Below, piece after piece: positions 18,193-25,999 of a DNA stretch of 38,319 nucleotides. The translations under genes were made by a program, and so were the position numbers. The stretch's first letter is position 1; the number at the start of each line of letters is the position of its first letter. Location of the stretch: positions 1-38,319 of the forward strand of contig CALCUN010000114.1 of assembly GCA_937906975.1 (NCBI GenBank), read 5' to 3'. The stretch is from an uncultured Bacteroidales bacterium (lineage in GTDB: Bacteria > Bacteroidota > Bacteroidia > Bacteroidales > P3). The notes beneath the pieces are model-generated. The model had not been told where the DNA came from and did not search any database. It saw only the letters and a program-made list of their open reading frames with translations.

Positions 18193-20265
18193 TTAGACTT
18201 TTCCCCAATATTTTCTTAAAAACCATTCGCTTGAAAAGCAAAGGATAATCATTAGCCAATACCAAATAGAATTGATTAATTTTTTGTCTTCTTCTATTTG
18301 GTGAATGATTGGCTTTGCGTCTTCTTGGTTTTCTATTATTTTTTCTAATTCTTGCATTTGTGAAGGGTAGAGTAGTTGTCCGTTTGTTTTGACAGAGAGG
18401 GTGTAAAGCAAGTCGTGTTTTGCTACAAGGTCTATTGCTTCTAATTCGTTGGCGGAAACTATGAAGCTTCCTTTGTCTGTGTAGTTTACTGCTCCGAAAT
18501 TGGTTGTGGCTGTAAAGTTGTATTTTCCTGGGTTTAATTCTGCGATTTCTAATGTGTAGGCATTGGAAGTTTTAGAGAAGGTATAATCGTATATATCGCC
18601 GTTTTCGTTCTTTAAGTTTATCTTTACATCTGATGTATTAACTAATTGATATGATTGATTATATACTTCTGCTTCTAATCGTATGTCTTGTGTTTGGTTG
18701 TATATGCTTTCGTGTTTGATTTTAAAGGTGCTTTTGTCTTTATCGCTTACAAGATATTGGATTGTCTTTTGTATGAGCTCATCAACCTCTTGTGTGGAAT
18801 TGTTATGTAAATAGTTTCTTAGTCGCCATTTCCAAATATCTTCTCCGCATATAATGGCAGATTTGTTCTCTGCATTGTTGTTAAAGGTTATTAAAGGAAA
18901 TTCGGTTTTTAGCGTGTTGTGGGTTTGATATGCTAAGGTTTGCAAGCCTTGTGATATGTCGTAGCGTGCAAGAGGTGTGGTTAGGGGAGGAAGATTTTTT
19001 AATATATCTACTGTTTCCTCGTTAAGAGAAAATAAAGAAAAGTCTTTGTTGAAACGAGCAAGTGAAGGAGTTTGCGAACTCTTGTTGTAGGCGTTTATTT
19101 TTAAGCCATTGTTGAGTTGATTGAATAGGTTAAAATTAGTTCTCTTTCCTATAATATATAGAATTGGTACGTGCTTTTCTTGAAGTTGTTTAAGGATTTC
19201 GTAAGATGCGTTGTCGTTTGGTAATTGGTGAGCAATCACTAAGTTAAGTTTATTTTGTTGTTGTAGTTCTTTAAGGTTGGAGACATTGATTAAGTTGTAG
19301 TTTTTATTTTTGTTTACACTCTGTTTTATAGCTGAAACATCGGGGTGAGCTCCTGCGGTAAGAAATGCTATATTCTTACGAGTGTCTAATATTTTTACAA
19401 AAAAATCTCTTTTATTGTTTTCTTTGTTGATTTCGTCTTTTAGGGTTGTGATGCTTACTGTGTAGGGTTGTATTCCAGGTTCAAGACATGAGAATGTGGT
19501 TGTTAAATCTATTGAAAAATCCTCTTGGTCTATTATGATTTCTTTATGAAAAAGTGTTTTTCCTTTATGAGATAGGCTTATGTTTGCTTTTTCTCCCTTT
19601 GATTTTTGGGCTTTTAGCGTAATTTCTAACGGACAAATGTCTTCTGTGTAGGAGATTTCGTTGTATCGTAACGAAGTAATGCTTAAATCTTTTCGTTGAT
19701 TGGTGTCGCCTAATGCGATTGTGTGTATTGGGCAAGGGGTTTTATCAAGCGTATTCAAAGGATTCTTTCCAAAATTATTTATTCCGTCAGAGGCAATTAC
19801 GATTGCAGAAAGATTTTGGTTGAAATATTCGTCTTGAATTTGGATTAAAAAATCCGCAATGTCTGTGTGATAGTCTTTGAAATCAAAGGAAGAAGTTTCT
19901 TTTGTTTGGCTTCCAAAAGAATAAAGCTTTACTTTAAACTTTTTTTCTAAAGACTTTGATAATGAAGTCAAAGAGTTTATGTAATCATTCCTAAAAAAAA
20001 GAGAGTCTTTTGTTTTGATTATTGATGCGGAGTTGTCTTGTGCTATTACGATTATGGGTTTTTCTCTTATGTTTGTTTTCTTTCTTACAATAGGGCTTAG
20101 CAAGAGAAAAAGCAGTAGGAAGATTCCTGTTGCTCTTAGGCAGAAAAGTAATGTTTTTTGTTTTTTATTGAAAGTTTGCTTTGGGTAAAAATATACAAAC
20201 CAAGCAATTAATATTGGTGCAACTATTATTGGAATTAACCACCAAAGGGAATATTCTGTGAACAT
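18193..20265 (-). CDS. Membrane protein with VWA-like domain (BatA/aerotolerance-type)
   Basis: A 690-residue inner-membrane protein. Two N-terminal helices (about 8-26 and 38-60) precede a von Willebrand A-like domain whose metal site has the DxSxS motif at 77-81 (DNSAS) and an ASDGINN segment near 167. A long beta-rich periplasmic region follows, in which a segment around 285-420 (NIAFLTAGAHPDVSAI, NKLNLVIAHQLP) resembles the glutamine-amidotransferase-like fold of this family. A last helix (about 660-680) precedes a short basic tail. This build matches the BatA-like proteins common in Bacteroidetes, whose function is poorly known. It lies 3 bases after the TerB-DnaJ gene in the same transcript. 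Its stop is inside a TTTCTTAGACTTTT repeat. Confidence 0.75.
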   Translation of the reverse strand: MFTEYSLWWLIPIIVAPILIAWFVYFYPKQTFNKKQKTLLFCLRATGIFLLLFLLLSPIVRKKTNIREKPIIVIAQDNSASIIKTKDSLFFRNDYINSLTSLSKSLEKKFKVKLYSFGSQTKETSSFDFKDYHTDIADFLIQIQDEYFNQNLSAIVIASDGINNFGKNPLNTLDKTPCPIHTIALGDTNQRKDLSITSLRYNEISYTEDICPLEITLKAQKSKGEKANISLSHKGKTLFHKEIIIDQEDFSIDLTTTFSCLEPGIQPYTVSITTLKDEINKENNKRDFFVKILDTRKNIAFLTAGAHPDVSAIKQSVNKNKNYNLINVSNLKELQQQNKLNLVIAHQLPNDNASYEILKQLQEKHVPILYIIGKRTNFNLFNQLNNGLKINAYNKSSQTPSLARFNKDFSLFSLNEETVDILKNLPPLTTPLARYDISQGLQTLAYQTHNTLKTEFPLITFNNNAENKSAIICGEDIWKWRLRNYLHNNSTQEVDELIQKTIQYLVSDKDKSTFKIKHESIYNQTQDIRLEAEVYNQSYQLVNTSDVKINLKNENGDIYDYTFSKTSNAYTLEIAELNPGKYNFTATTNFGAVNYTDKGSFIVSANELEAIDLVAKHDLLYTLSVKTNGQLLYPSQMQELEKIIENQEDAKPIIHQIEEDKKLINSIWYWLMIILCFSSEWFLRKYWGKV

Positions 20266-20268
20266 GTC

Positions 20269-20979
20269 TTATGCTATGCCTCTTTCTTTTTTAATTTTTT
20301 CGTAAGCGTTGGTAATTTCTTGGAATTTCTCTTTTGCTGCTTGTTGTGCTTGCTCTCCTAAACTTGCTACTTTGTCTGGGTGATATTTTATACACATACG
20401 TTTGTATGCTTTTTTGACTTCTTCGTCAGAGGCTTCTTTTGAGATTTGTAAAATTATGTAAGCAGAGTCTGTTTGCTCGAAATACATTGCTTCAATTGTC
20501 TTGTAGTCAGCAACAGATAAGCCAATTAAATTGGCAATTCTTGTAATTAAATCCTTTTCTACGCCAGAGCATAAACCATCTGCGCAAGCTATTCCAAAAA
20601 GATAATGAATTAGTTGAAGTTTTGATGAATAAGGTATTGAAAGTCTTATTTTTTCACATGATTGGTAAAGGTCTATTTCTTTATCTAATAGTTGTCGAAG
20701 AATATCTAATTTATTTCTTGCACTATCTTCACCAAAATTTTTGATTAAAAAGCTTTTTACAAACGAAAGTTCCGATTTCATTATCTTACCATCGGCTTTC
20801 ATCACAGCGGCTGAAAGGATAAGTAATGCCATTGTGAAGTCGCCTTTTTCTTCTCCTTGTTTGTATTCTTTTTTTACTAAATTTTCAAGTAGCGAACCTA
20901 CTCCGTATCCAATAATACTGCCAAATATTCCTCCCGTTATAAAACCGAATATGCTAGCAATCCATTTTATAATACCCAT
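20269..20979 (-). CDS. TerB-like and DnaJ-domain protein (DjlA-like)
   Basis: A 236-residue co-chaperone of the DjlA type. A glycine-rich hydrophobic N-terminus (residues 1-32, GGIFGSIIGYGVGSLL) may insert into the membrane. A TerB-like helical domain (about 45-155) has KADGKIMKSE and ACADG, the repeated acidic site of the fold. A C-terminal J domain (about 172-236) has the HPD motif at 200-202, which stimulates DnaK ATPase. The architecture is visible directly; the DnaK partnership is family knowledge. It is the first gene of a two-gene minus-strand unit with the VWA protein, and its -7 box lies at 21006-21013. Clients are unknown. Confidence 0.88.
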   Translation of the reverse strand: MGIIKWIASIFGFITGGIFGSIIGYGVGSLLENLVKKEYKQGEEKGDFTMALLILSAAVMKADGKIMKSELSFVKSFLIKNFGEDSARNKLDILRQLLDKEIDLYQSCEKIRLSIPYSSKLQLIHYLFGIACADGLCSGVEKDLITRIANLIGLSVADYKTIEAMYFEQTDSAYIILQISKEASDEEVKKAYKRMCIKYHPDKVASLGEQAQQAAKEKFQEITNAYEKIKKERGIA

Positions 20980-21005
20980 AGCACTTTTTGCGTTATAAAT
21001 TCGTG

Positions 21006-21013
21006 CAAAGATA
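21006..21013 (-). promoter_or_regulatory. -7 box of the TerB-DnaJ gene
   Basis: Reads TATCTTTG on the minus strand, 26 bases upstream of the ATG at 20979. Confidence 0.5.
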
Positions 21014-21035
21014 CGAATTAACTATTAAAATGTTT

Positions 21036-21043
21036 TATCTTTG
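21036..21043 (+). promoter_or_regulatory. -7 box of the ZIP transporter gene
   Basis: TATCTTTG, ending 25 bases before the ATG at 21069. It is the mirror image of the box at 21006-21013, so the two divergent promoters overlap. Confidence 0.5.
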
Positions 21044-21068
21044 CAAAATAAATAGAACTTTTTTTGAT

Positions 21069-21836
21069 ATGAATGCTATTTTTATTGCTTATTTGATACT
21101 ATTTTTTTCCTGTATTTTGAGCGGGTGTTTTGTATTTGTTTTGAAAAAGCAAGAAAATATCCTTTCTTATGTAGGAATTTTTGGTGGAGCTTTTCTTTTG
21201 GCGGTTTGTTTTGTGCATTTGTTGCCAGAGGCTCTTACCTTGCAGGGTGAAACTCACCTTTGTTGTGAAGATTCTCATCATCATTCTCATTCTTCTTCGT
21301 TTTTGAGTGTTGGGGTTTTTGTTTTGCTTGGATTTGTTTTGCAGTTGGTTTTGGAATTGCTTTCAAACGGTGCAGAACATGGGCATATTCATGATGAAAA
21401 TCATCATTCTGAGCATAATTCTTACATAAAAGCGTTGATGATTCTTTTAGGCGTTTCAATACATGCGTTTTTGGAAGGCTTTGCTCTTGTGGTTAATGGA
21501 GAGGTTAATTACTCTCTTTTGATAGGTGTGGTTTTGCATAATATTCCTATCGCAATGCTTTTGGTGAATGCTTTTATGCTTGCTCGTTGTCGTTGGTTTA
21601 AATCATTTTTGTTTTTGTCTGTTTTTGCGATAATGGGTGTTTTAGGGTCTATTTCAAGTATTTGTTTTGAGTTTTTGCACGATTATATGGGTTATGTAAT
21701 AGGTTTTGTGGTTGGTATTTTGCTTCATGTTTCAATTAGCACTCTTTTTGACTCAAAAGAAAGTCATAAATATAATTTTGTTCGTTTTGTAGTTGTAATA
21801 ATCGCATTTGCATTAGCGGTTGTTTTGTCTCACTAA
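21069..21836 (+). CDS. ZIP-family divalent metal transporter
   Basis: An inner-membrane metal importer (zinc, iron or manganese) of 255 residues with about eight hydrophobic helices. Helix 4 carries the ZIP signature HAFLEG (normal HSxxEG). Helix 5 has HNIPIA, where the expected Glu of HNxPEG is missing. The cytoplasmic loops are rich in His: HLCCEDSHHHSH (near residue 62) and HGHIHDENHHSEH (near residue 104), likely metal-binding. I chose the ATG at 21069; the longer frame from 20988 crosses the promoter. The start follows the -7 box by 25 bases. The GT2 gene follows 20 bases after the stop and may be co-transcribed, without an obvious functional link. Confidence 0.85.
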   Translation: MNAIFIAYLILFFSCILSGCFVFVLKKQENILSYVGIFGGAFLLAVCFVHLLPEALTLQGETHLCCEDSHHHSHSSSFLSVGVFVLLGFVLQLVLELLSNGAEHGHIHDENHHSEHNSYIKALMILLGVSIHAFLEGFALVVNGEVNYSLLIGVVLHNIPIAMLLVNAFMLARCRWFKSFLFLSVFAIMGVLGSISSICFEFLHDYMGYVIGFVVGILLHVSISTLFDSKESHKYNFVRFVVVIIAFALAVVLSH

Positions 21837-21856
21837 ATTCAGAAAAAGAATAACAA

Positions 21857-23818
21857 ATGAAACTCTCCATAGTAATTGTAAATTATAATGTAGAATATTT
21901 TTTAGAGCATTGTTTGTATTCTGTACAAAAAGCAATAAAAAATATAGATGCAGAGGTGTTAATCGTTGATAATAACTCGGTTGATGCATCTGTTAAAATG
22001 CTGAAAGAAAAGTTTGCTGAATTTTATTTAATTGAAAACAAAGAAAATGTGGGCTTTGCAAAGGCAAACAATCAAGCGATGAGAATTGCAAAAGGTGAAT
22101 ATATACTTTTGTTAAATCCTGATACGGTTGTAGAAGAAGATACTTTTGAAAAATGTATTGCCTTTATGGATTCGCATAGCGACTGCGGGGGTTTAGGAAT
22201 TAAGATGATTGACGGACAAGGCAACATTTTAAAAGAAAGCAAACGTGGTTTTCCTTCTCCTTGGGCAAGCTTTTGTAAGATGAGTGGCTTAACTTCTTTA
22301 TTCCCTACGTCAAAAAAATATGCACAGTATTATATGGGGCATCTTTCTTATGAGGAAACAAATCAGGTTGATATACTTGCTGGTGCATATATGATGATGA
22401 GAAAGGAATGTCTTGATAAGGTTGGGCTTTTGGACGAGGATTATTTTATGTATGGAGAAGATATTGATTTGTCTTATAGAATAACACTTGGTGGATACAA
22501 GAATTATTATTTTCCTGAGGCAACAATTATTCACTATAAGGGAGAATCTACTAAGAAATCAAGCCTTAACTATGTCTATACCTTTTATAATGCAATGGCA
22601 ATCTTTGCAAGAAAACATTTAGATGCTAAGCAAAATAAATTATATAGCTTTATAATTAAATTAGCTATTTGGATTAAGGCGTTTTTTGGCTTTTTTTCAA
22701 GGATTTTCAAAAACTTTGCTCTTCCATTCTTTGATTTTGCTTTGATTTATGTTGCTTTTTATTTTTTAGAAAAAGCTTGGGCAATTTATTATTGGGGTTG
22801 GGCAGATTATTATCCGCCACACTATATGTTGATTGCGGTGCCGTGTTATATTCTCATTCTTTTGACTTCGGTTTATGTGGCAGGGGGTTACTCAAAGAAG
22901 GTAAGAATACCAAAAATCATTTCGGGGATTTTCTCGGGTATGCTTGTGCTTTTGGTTTTCTATTCTTTGCTACCTTCGGAGCTTAGGTATTCAAGAGCAT
23001 TAGTCGTATTGGGTTCGGTAATGAGCCTTGGAATTTTGCTTGTTGTTAGGTTTGCAATTAAGTTTTTGCGTTTTGGAAAATTCTCTTTAAAGAATGAGGA
23101 TTTTTTACGCTGTGCTATAATTGCAGATGAGCAAGAGGCTGAAAGGGTTGCGAATTTAATTCATACAACAAGCCTACAACCAGAATTTATTGCACTTGTT
23201 AGTGTGGGAGAGAAGCCAAATAAGGAAAGTTTTGTTGGAACTATTTCTCAAATAGATGATATTATTAGGATATATTCAATAAATGAGGTGATTTTTTGTG
23301 CAAAGAGTTTGAGTCAATCCAATATTAATAATTTAATGAATAGATTGGCAAAAACTAATGTTAAGTTTACTATCGTACCTCCAACGGCTGATTTTATAAT
23401 TGGTAGCAATACGATAAATTCTCCAACAGATCTTTATGTGGTTAGCTTAAATAGTATAACAAATGAGGATAATAAGAGAAAGAAACGTATATTTGATTTT
23501 GTTACTTCTTTGGTTTTACTAATTTTTTCTTTGCTTTTGATGTGGTTTGTAAAGAAACCATTTGGCTTTGTAAAGAATTGCGTTTTGGTTCTTTTGAATT
23601 TTAGAACTTGGATAGGCTTTGGTAGCGACAAGGAGGGAAATCAAGATGGGCTTCCTAACTTAAAAAAATCTGTTCTTTCGCCATTAGATGCTTTGAAAGA
23701 AGAAAAATTGGATAAGCTCGATAAACAGAAGTTAAAACTCTTGTATGCAAGAAATTATAGCTTGTATAATGATATGAATATATTGTTTAAGTGTTTTAGG
23801 GACTTAGGACAAAAGTAA
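21857..23818 (+). CDS. GT2 glycosyltransferase fused to a degenerate sugar-phosphate transferase-like domain
   Basis: A 653-residue membrane protein. Residues 1-260 are a GT-A family 2 domain: SIVIVNYN at the start, VDNNSVD, LNPDTVVEED (about 87-95), and the acceptor region MYGEDIDLSYR. Hydrophobic helices follow (about 282-405), then a Rossmann-like stretch (about 415-520). That order is the N-terminal layout of WbaP/PglC-type polyprenyl-phosphate sugar transferases. A short region KRIFDFVTSLVLLIFSLLL (about 545) resembles the membrane helix that opens the bac_transf catalytic domain, and YARNYSLYNDMNILFKC near the end resembles its last helix. The conserved catalytic core between them is missing. 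It is probably a GT2 enzyme acting on a lipid-linked glycan, with the second half regulatory or relict. Confidence 0.75.
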   Translation: MKLSIVIVNYNVEYFLEHCLYSVQKAIKNIDAEVLIVDNNSVDASVKMLKEKFAEFYLIENKENVGFAKANNQAMRIAKGEYILLLNPDTVVEEDTFEKCIAFMDSHSDCGGLGIKMIDGQGNILKESKRGFPSPWASFCKMSGLTSLFPTSKKYAQYYMGHLSYEETNQVDILAGAYMMMRKECLDKVGLLDEDYFMYGEDIDLSYRITLGGYKNYYFPEATIIHYKGESTKKSSLNYVYTFYNAMAIFARKHLDAKQNKLYSFIIKLAIWIKAFFGFFSRIFKNFALPFFDFALIYVAFYFLEKAWAIYYWGWADYYPPHYMLIAVPCYILILLTSVYVAGGYSKKVRIPKIISGIFSGMLVLLVFYSLLPSELRYSRALVVLGSVMSLGILLVVRFAIKFLRFGKFSLKNEDFLRCAIIADEQEAERVANLIHTTSLQPEFIALVSVGEKPNKESFVGTISQIDDIIRIYSINEVIFCAKSLSQSNINNLMNRLAKTNVKFTIVPPTADFIIGSNTINSPTDLYVVSLNSITNEDNKRKKRIFDFVTSLVLLIFSLLLMWFVKKPFGFVKNCVLVLLNFRTWIGFGSDKEGNQDGLPNLKKSVLSPLDALKEEKLDKLDKQKLKLLYARNYSLYNDMNILFKCFRDLGQK

Positions 23819-23845
23819 AAAATGTAGTTTTTTTTCGCAAAAACA

Positions 23846-23876
23846 CTTGTTAGAATTAAAATATTTTTTATTTTTG
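23846..23876 (+). promoter_or_regulatory. Promoter upstream of the ECF sigma factor gene
   Basis: CTTG at 23846-23849, a 19-base spacer and TATTTTTG at 23869-23876. The predicted transcript starts near 23883, leaving a leader of about 140 bases before the ATG at 24026. Confidence 0.65.
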
Positions 23877-24025
23877 CACTGAAAATATAGATTTACAAAC
23901 AAAAACAGTACGCTTATAGATAGGATTATTACTTTTTTTTAATTTTAAACAAAAATAAATTATTAATTGTATGAGAATATGTAATGCCTTTGCGGTATTA
24001 TATTATATAAAAAAGGTATAATCTT
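23877..24025 (+). other. Long leader of the sigma factor transcript, with a 16-codon uORF
   Basis: A gene-free stretch between the promoter and the sigma factor start. It contains a short ORF (23971-24021, 16 codons then TAA, product starting MRICNAF) that ends 4 bases before the sigma factor ATG. It also contains a small hairpin of AATGCC with GGTATT around 23982-23998. Whether the uORF is translated is unknown. Confidence 0.35.
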
Positions 24026-24613
24026 ATGAAAAGAATAGAAAATAGAAGCGACTACGAATTGGTGCAAGCGTATATTAACGGAGAAAAAAATGTGTTTAAT
24101 ACGCTTGTTGCAAGACATCAGCAAAAACTTTACAATTACATATATTCTGTTGTGAAAGATAAAGATGCCTCTGAGGACATCTTTCAAGATACTTTTATAA
24201 AGGTTATTAATGTTTTGAAAAGCGGAACTTACAGAGAAGAAGGTAAGTTTGTGCAATGGATTATGCGAATAGCACATAACCTTATCATAGATTATTTTAG
24301 AAAAGAGCAAAAAATAAAATGTATTCGTTCAAGTGATGAAGTCGATGTTTTTGATGTGATTGGAAATTTTGAGGATTCTATTGAGACTGTAATAATAAAA
24401 AAACAAATCAGCAAAGATATAAGAACTCTTATAAAACAATTACCAGAGGAACAACGAAGAGTGTTAATTATGAGACACTATGCTGATATGTCTTTCAAGG
24501 AAATAGCCGAAAAAACAGGAGTTAGCATCAATACAGCATTAGGTAGAATGCGTTATGCTTTGCTTAATATGAGAAAAATGGCAGAAGAAAAATCTATGCT
24601 TTTAAGCGTTTAA
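24026..24613 (+). CDS. ECF-type RNA polymerase sigma factor
   Basis: A 195-residue group 4 (ECF) sigma factor. Region 2 (about residues 10-95) has the core-binding and -10-melting helices with RHQQKLYNYIYSVVKD, ASEDIFQDTFIKV and IMRIAHNLIIDYFRKEQK. Region 4 (about 130-185) has LPEEQRRVLIMRHYADMSFKEIAEKTGVSINTALGRMRYAL, a complete helix-turn-helix. No membrane anti-sigma gene is adjacent, which is unusual for ECF factors outside the housekeeping-like SigW type. The 65-residue gene that follows might be related to it but has no recognised domain. Its promoter is a good match to the primary sigma consensus, which suggests constitutive expression. Confidence 0.92.
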   Translation: MKRIENRSDYELVQAYINGEKNVFNTLVARHQQKLYNYIYSVVKDKDASEDIFQDTFIKVINVLKSGTYREEGKFVQWIMRIAHNLIIDYFRKEQKIKCIRSSDEVDVFDVIGNFEDSIETVIIKKQISKDIRTLIKQLPEEQRRVLIMRHYADMSFKEIAEKTGVSINTALGRMRYALLNMRKMAEEKSMLLSV

Positions 24614-24633
24614 ATTTTCACTTTAAAACAATA

Positions 24634-24693
24634 TCATATAATCATCTTACGTTTAAACAGAAACGATTGTTAAACTAATAGGTGATTATATGA
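24634..24693 (+). promoter_or_regulatory. Inverted repeat covering the start codon of the 65-residue gene
   Basis: TCATATAATCA (24634-24644) is an exact inverse of TGATTATATGA (24683-24693), which contains the ATG at 24690-24692. Inside it, GTTTAA (24651-24656) can pair with TTAAAC (24670-24675), or CGTTT (24650-24654) with AAACG (24661-24665), and the two inner pairings exclude each other. The RNA could hide the start codon, or the DNA could be an operator. Confidence 0.5.
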
Positions 24694-24887
24694 TAGATTT
24701 TTACCACGTTTATGAACAAATAGAGCTTTGGGAACAAGATTTAAAATATCAAGAAGAGATTTTATCTAAAAGAGATACGGAAGCCTTTCCCAAAGAAAAT
24801 AAAATAAAAAAAGAGGTTTCTTGTTTAAAATCGCAATCCGTTTATAGTAAAACATTAGATGAATACATCAACCTTTGGCTTAACTAA
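24690..24887 (+). CDS. Small acidic protein of unknown function
   Basis: A 65-residue soluble protein I do not recognise. It is mainly helical in appearance, Glu/Lys rich (ELWEQDLKYQEEILSKRD near the N-terminus) and has no signal peptide or membrane segment. It starts within the arm of an inverted repeat after the sigma factor gene and ends 29 bases inside the DAHP synthase/chorismate mutase gene (overlap 24859-24887), which suggests translational coupling. If the aro gene starts at its second in-frame ATG (24892), there is no overlap and the two are separated by 4 bases. The codon pattern and tight fit between neighbours argue for a real gene. Confidence 0.55.
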   Translation: MIDFYHVYEQIELWEQDLKYQEEILSKRDTEAFPKENKIKKEVSCLKSQSVYSKTLDEYINLWLN

Positions 24888-25911
24888 TAAAATGCTTATT
24901 GCTGGGCCGTGTTCGGCAGAAAGCTACGAGCAACTTAAAGCCACAGCAGAAGGAATTGCGAAATTTAATATCAATTATTTTAGAGCAGGAGTTTGGAAAC
25001 CAAGAACTAGACCCTCAGAATTTGAAGGTGTAGGTTCTAAGGCTTTGGATTGGCTAAAGGAAATTAAAAGAGAATTTTCGTTAAACCTTTGTACAGAAGT
25101 AGCAAACCCAAATCACGTTGAACAATGCTTAGCCTCTGGAATAGATGCTTTATGGATAGGGGCAAGAACTACGACAAATCCCTTCTCAGTTCAAGACATT
25201 GCAGAAGCATTAAAAGGAGAGCAAATACCAGTCTTTGTTAAAAATCCATTAAATCCCGATTTAAAACTTTGGATTGGAGCAATCGAAAGATTAAAAAAAG
25301 TAGGAATAAAAAATGTATATGCAATCCATAGAGGATTCTCGCTTGCAGACAACGGAGGTTATCGTCAAACACCTTTATGGCAAATACCAATAGAATTAAA
25401 ACGTACTTTCCCCGATTTAAATATAATTTGCGATCCAAGCCATATAGCAGGAAAAAGTGAATTAGTAGAATCCCTATCTCAAACTGCGATGAACTTAGGA
25501 TTAGATGGCTTAATGATAGAGGTACATCATAGACCTGAGTGTGCAAAAACCGATTCTAAACAACAATTATCAATAAAACAATTTGAAGAATTATTAAGTA
25601 GAATAATAATTTCAAAAACAGAAGAAAATATCTTACCCGAAAAAATAAGTATTCTCCGAAAAGAAATAGACAATATTGACAATAAATTAATAGAATTATT
25701 GTCAGAAAGAATGAATGTTTCAAATAAAATAGCGAAAATAAAGAAAGAATCAAATCTTTCTGTATTGCAGATGAATAGATGGAACAAATTGCTTGCCGAT
25801 AGAATGGAATACGCTCAAACAAAGGGAGTTTCGGAAATTTTTGTAAAGGAAATATTTGAGCTTATACACAAAGAATCCGTTAAGTTACAAGATGAAATTA
25901 TAAAATCCTAA
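24859..25911 (+). CDS. Bifunctional DAHP synthase / chorismate mutase
   Basis: Two shikimate-pathway enzymes in one chain of 350 residues. The N-terminal part (about 10-255) is a KDSA/AroF-type 3-deoxy-7-phosphoheptulonate synthase (AroG-Ib class), shown by AGPCSAES (about 14-21), FRAGVWKPRTRPSEFEG, IGARTT, FVKNPLNPD, the metal-site IHRGF, and ICDPSHIAGK. The C-terminal part (about 265-345) is an AroQ (type II) chorismate mutase helical domain with LRKEIDNIDNKLIELLSERMNVSNKIAKIKKE. The fusion is typical of Bacteroidetes and in relatives allows feedback control by a downstream aromatic product. The start could be 24859 or the ATG at 24892; I prefer the first because relatives have a few residues before the AGPCS strand. 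Confidence 0.92.
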   Translation: MNTSTFGLTNKMLIAGPCSAESYEQLKATAEGIAKFNINYFRAGVWKPRTRPSEFEGVGSKALDWLKEIKREFSLNLCTEVANPNHVEQCLASGIDALWIGARTTTNPFSVQDIAEALKGEQIPVFVKNPLNPDLKLWIGAIERLKKVGIKNVYAIHRGFSLADNGGYRQTPLWQIPIELKRTFPDLNIICDPSHIAGKSELVESLSQTAMNLGLDGLMIEVHHRPECAKTDSKQQLSIKQFEELLSRIIISKTEENILPEKISILRKEIDNIDNKLIELLSERMNVSNKIAKIKKESNLSVLQMNRWNKLLADRMEYAQTKGVSEIFVKEIFELIHKESVKLQDEIIKS

Positions 25912-25931
25912 TAAAAAAATACGATAAAAGG

Positions 25932-25962
25932 CTTGTAGAAAATAAAAAAATATGTACATTTG
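25932..25962 (+). promoter_or_regulatory. Promoter of the acidic lipoprotein gene
   Basis: CTTG at 25932-25935, a 19-base spacer and TACATTTG at 25955-25962. The ATG is at 26000. Confidence 0.65.
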
Positions 25963-25999
25963 CACAAAATATAGAATTAACAACTAAAAATTTAAGAAA

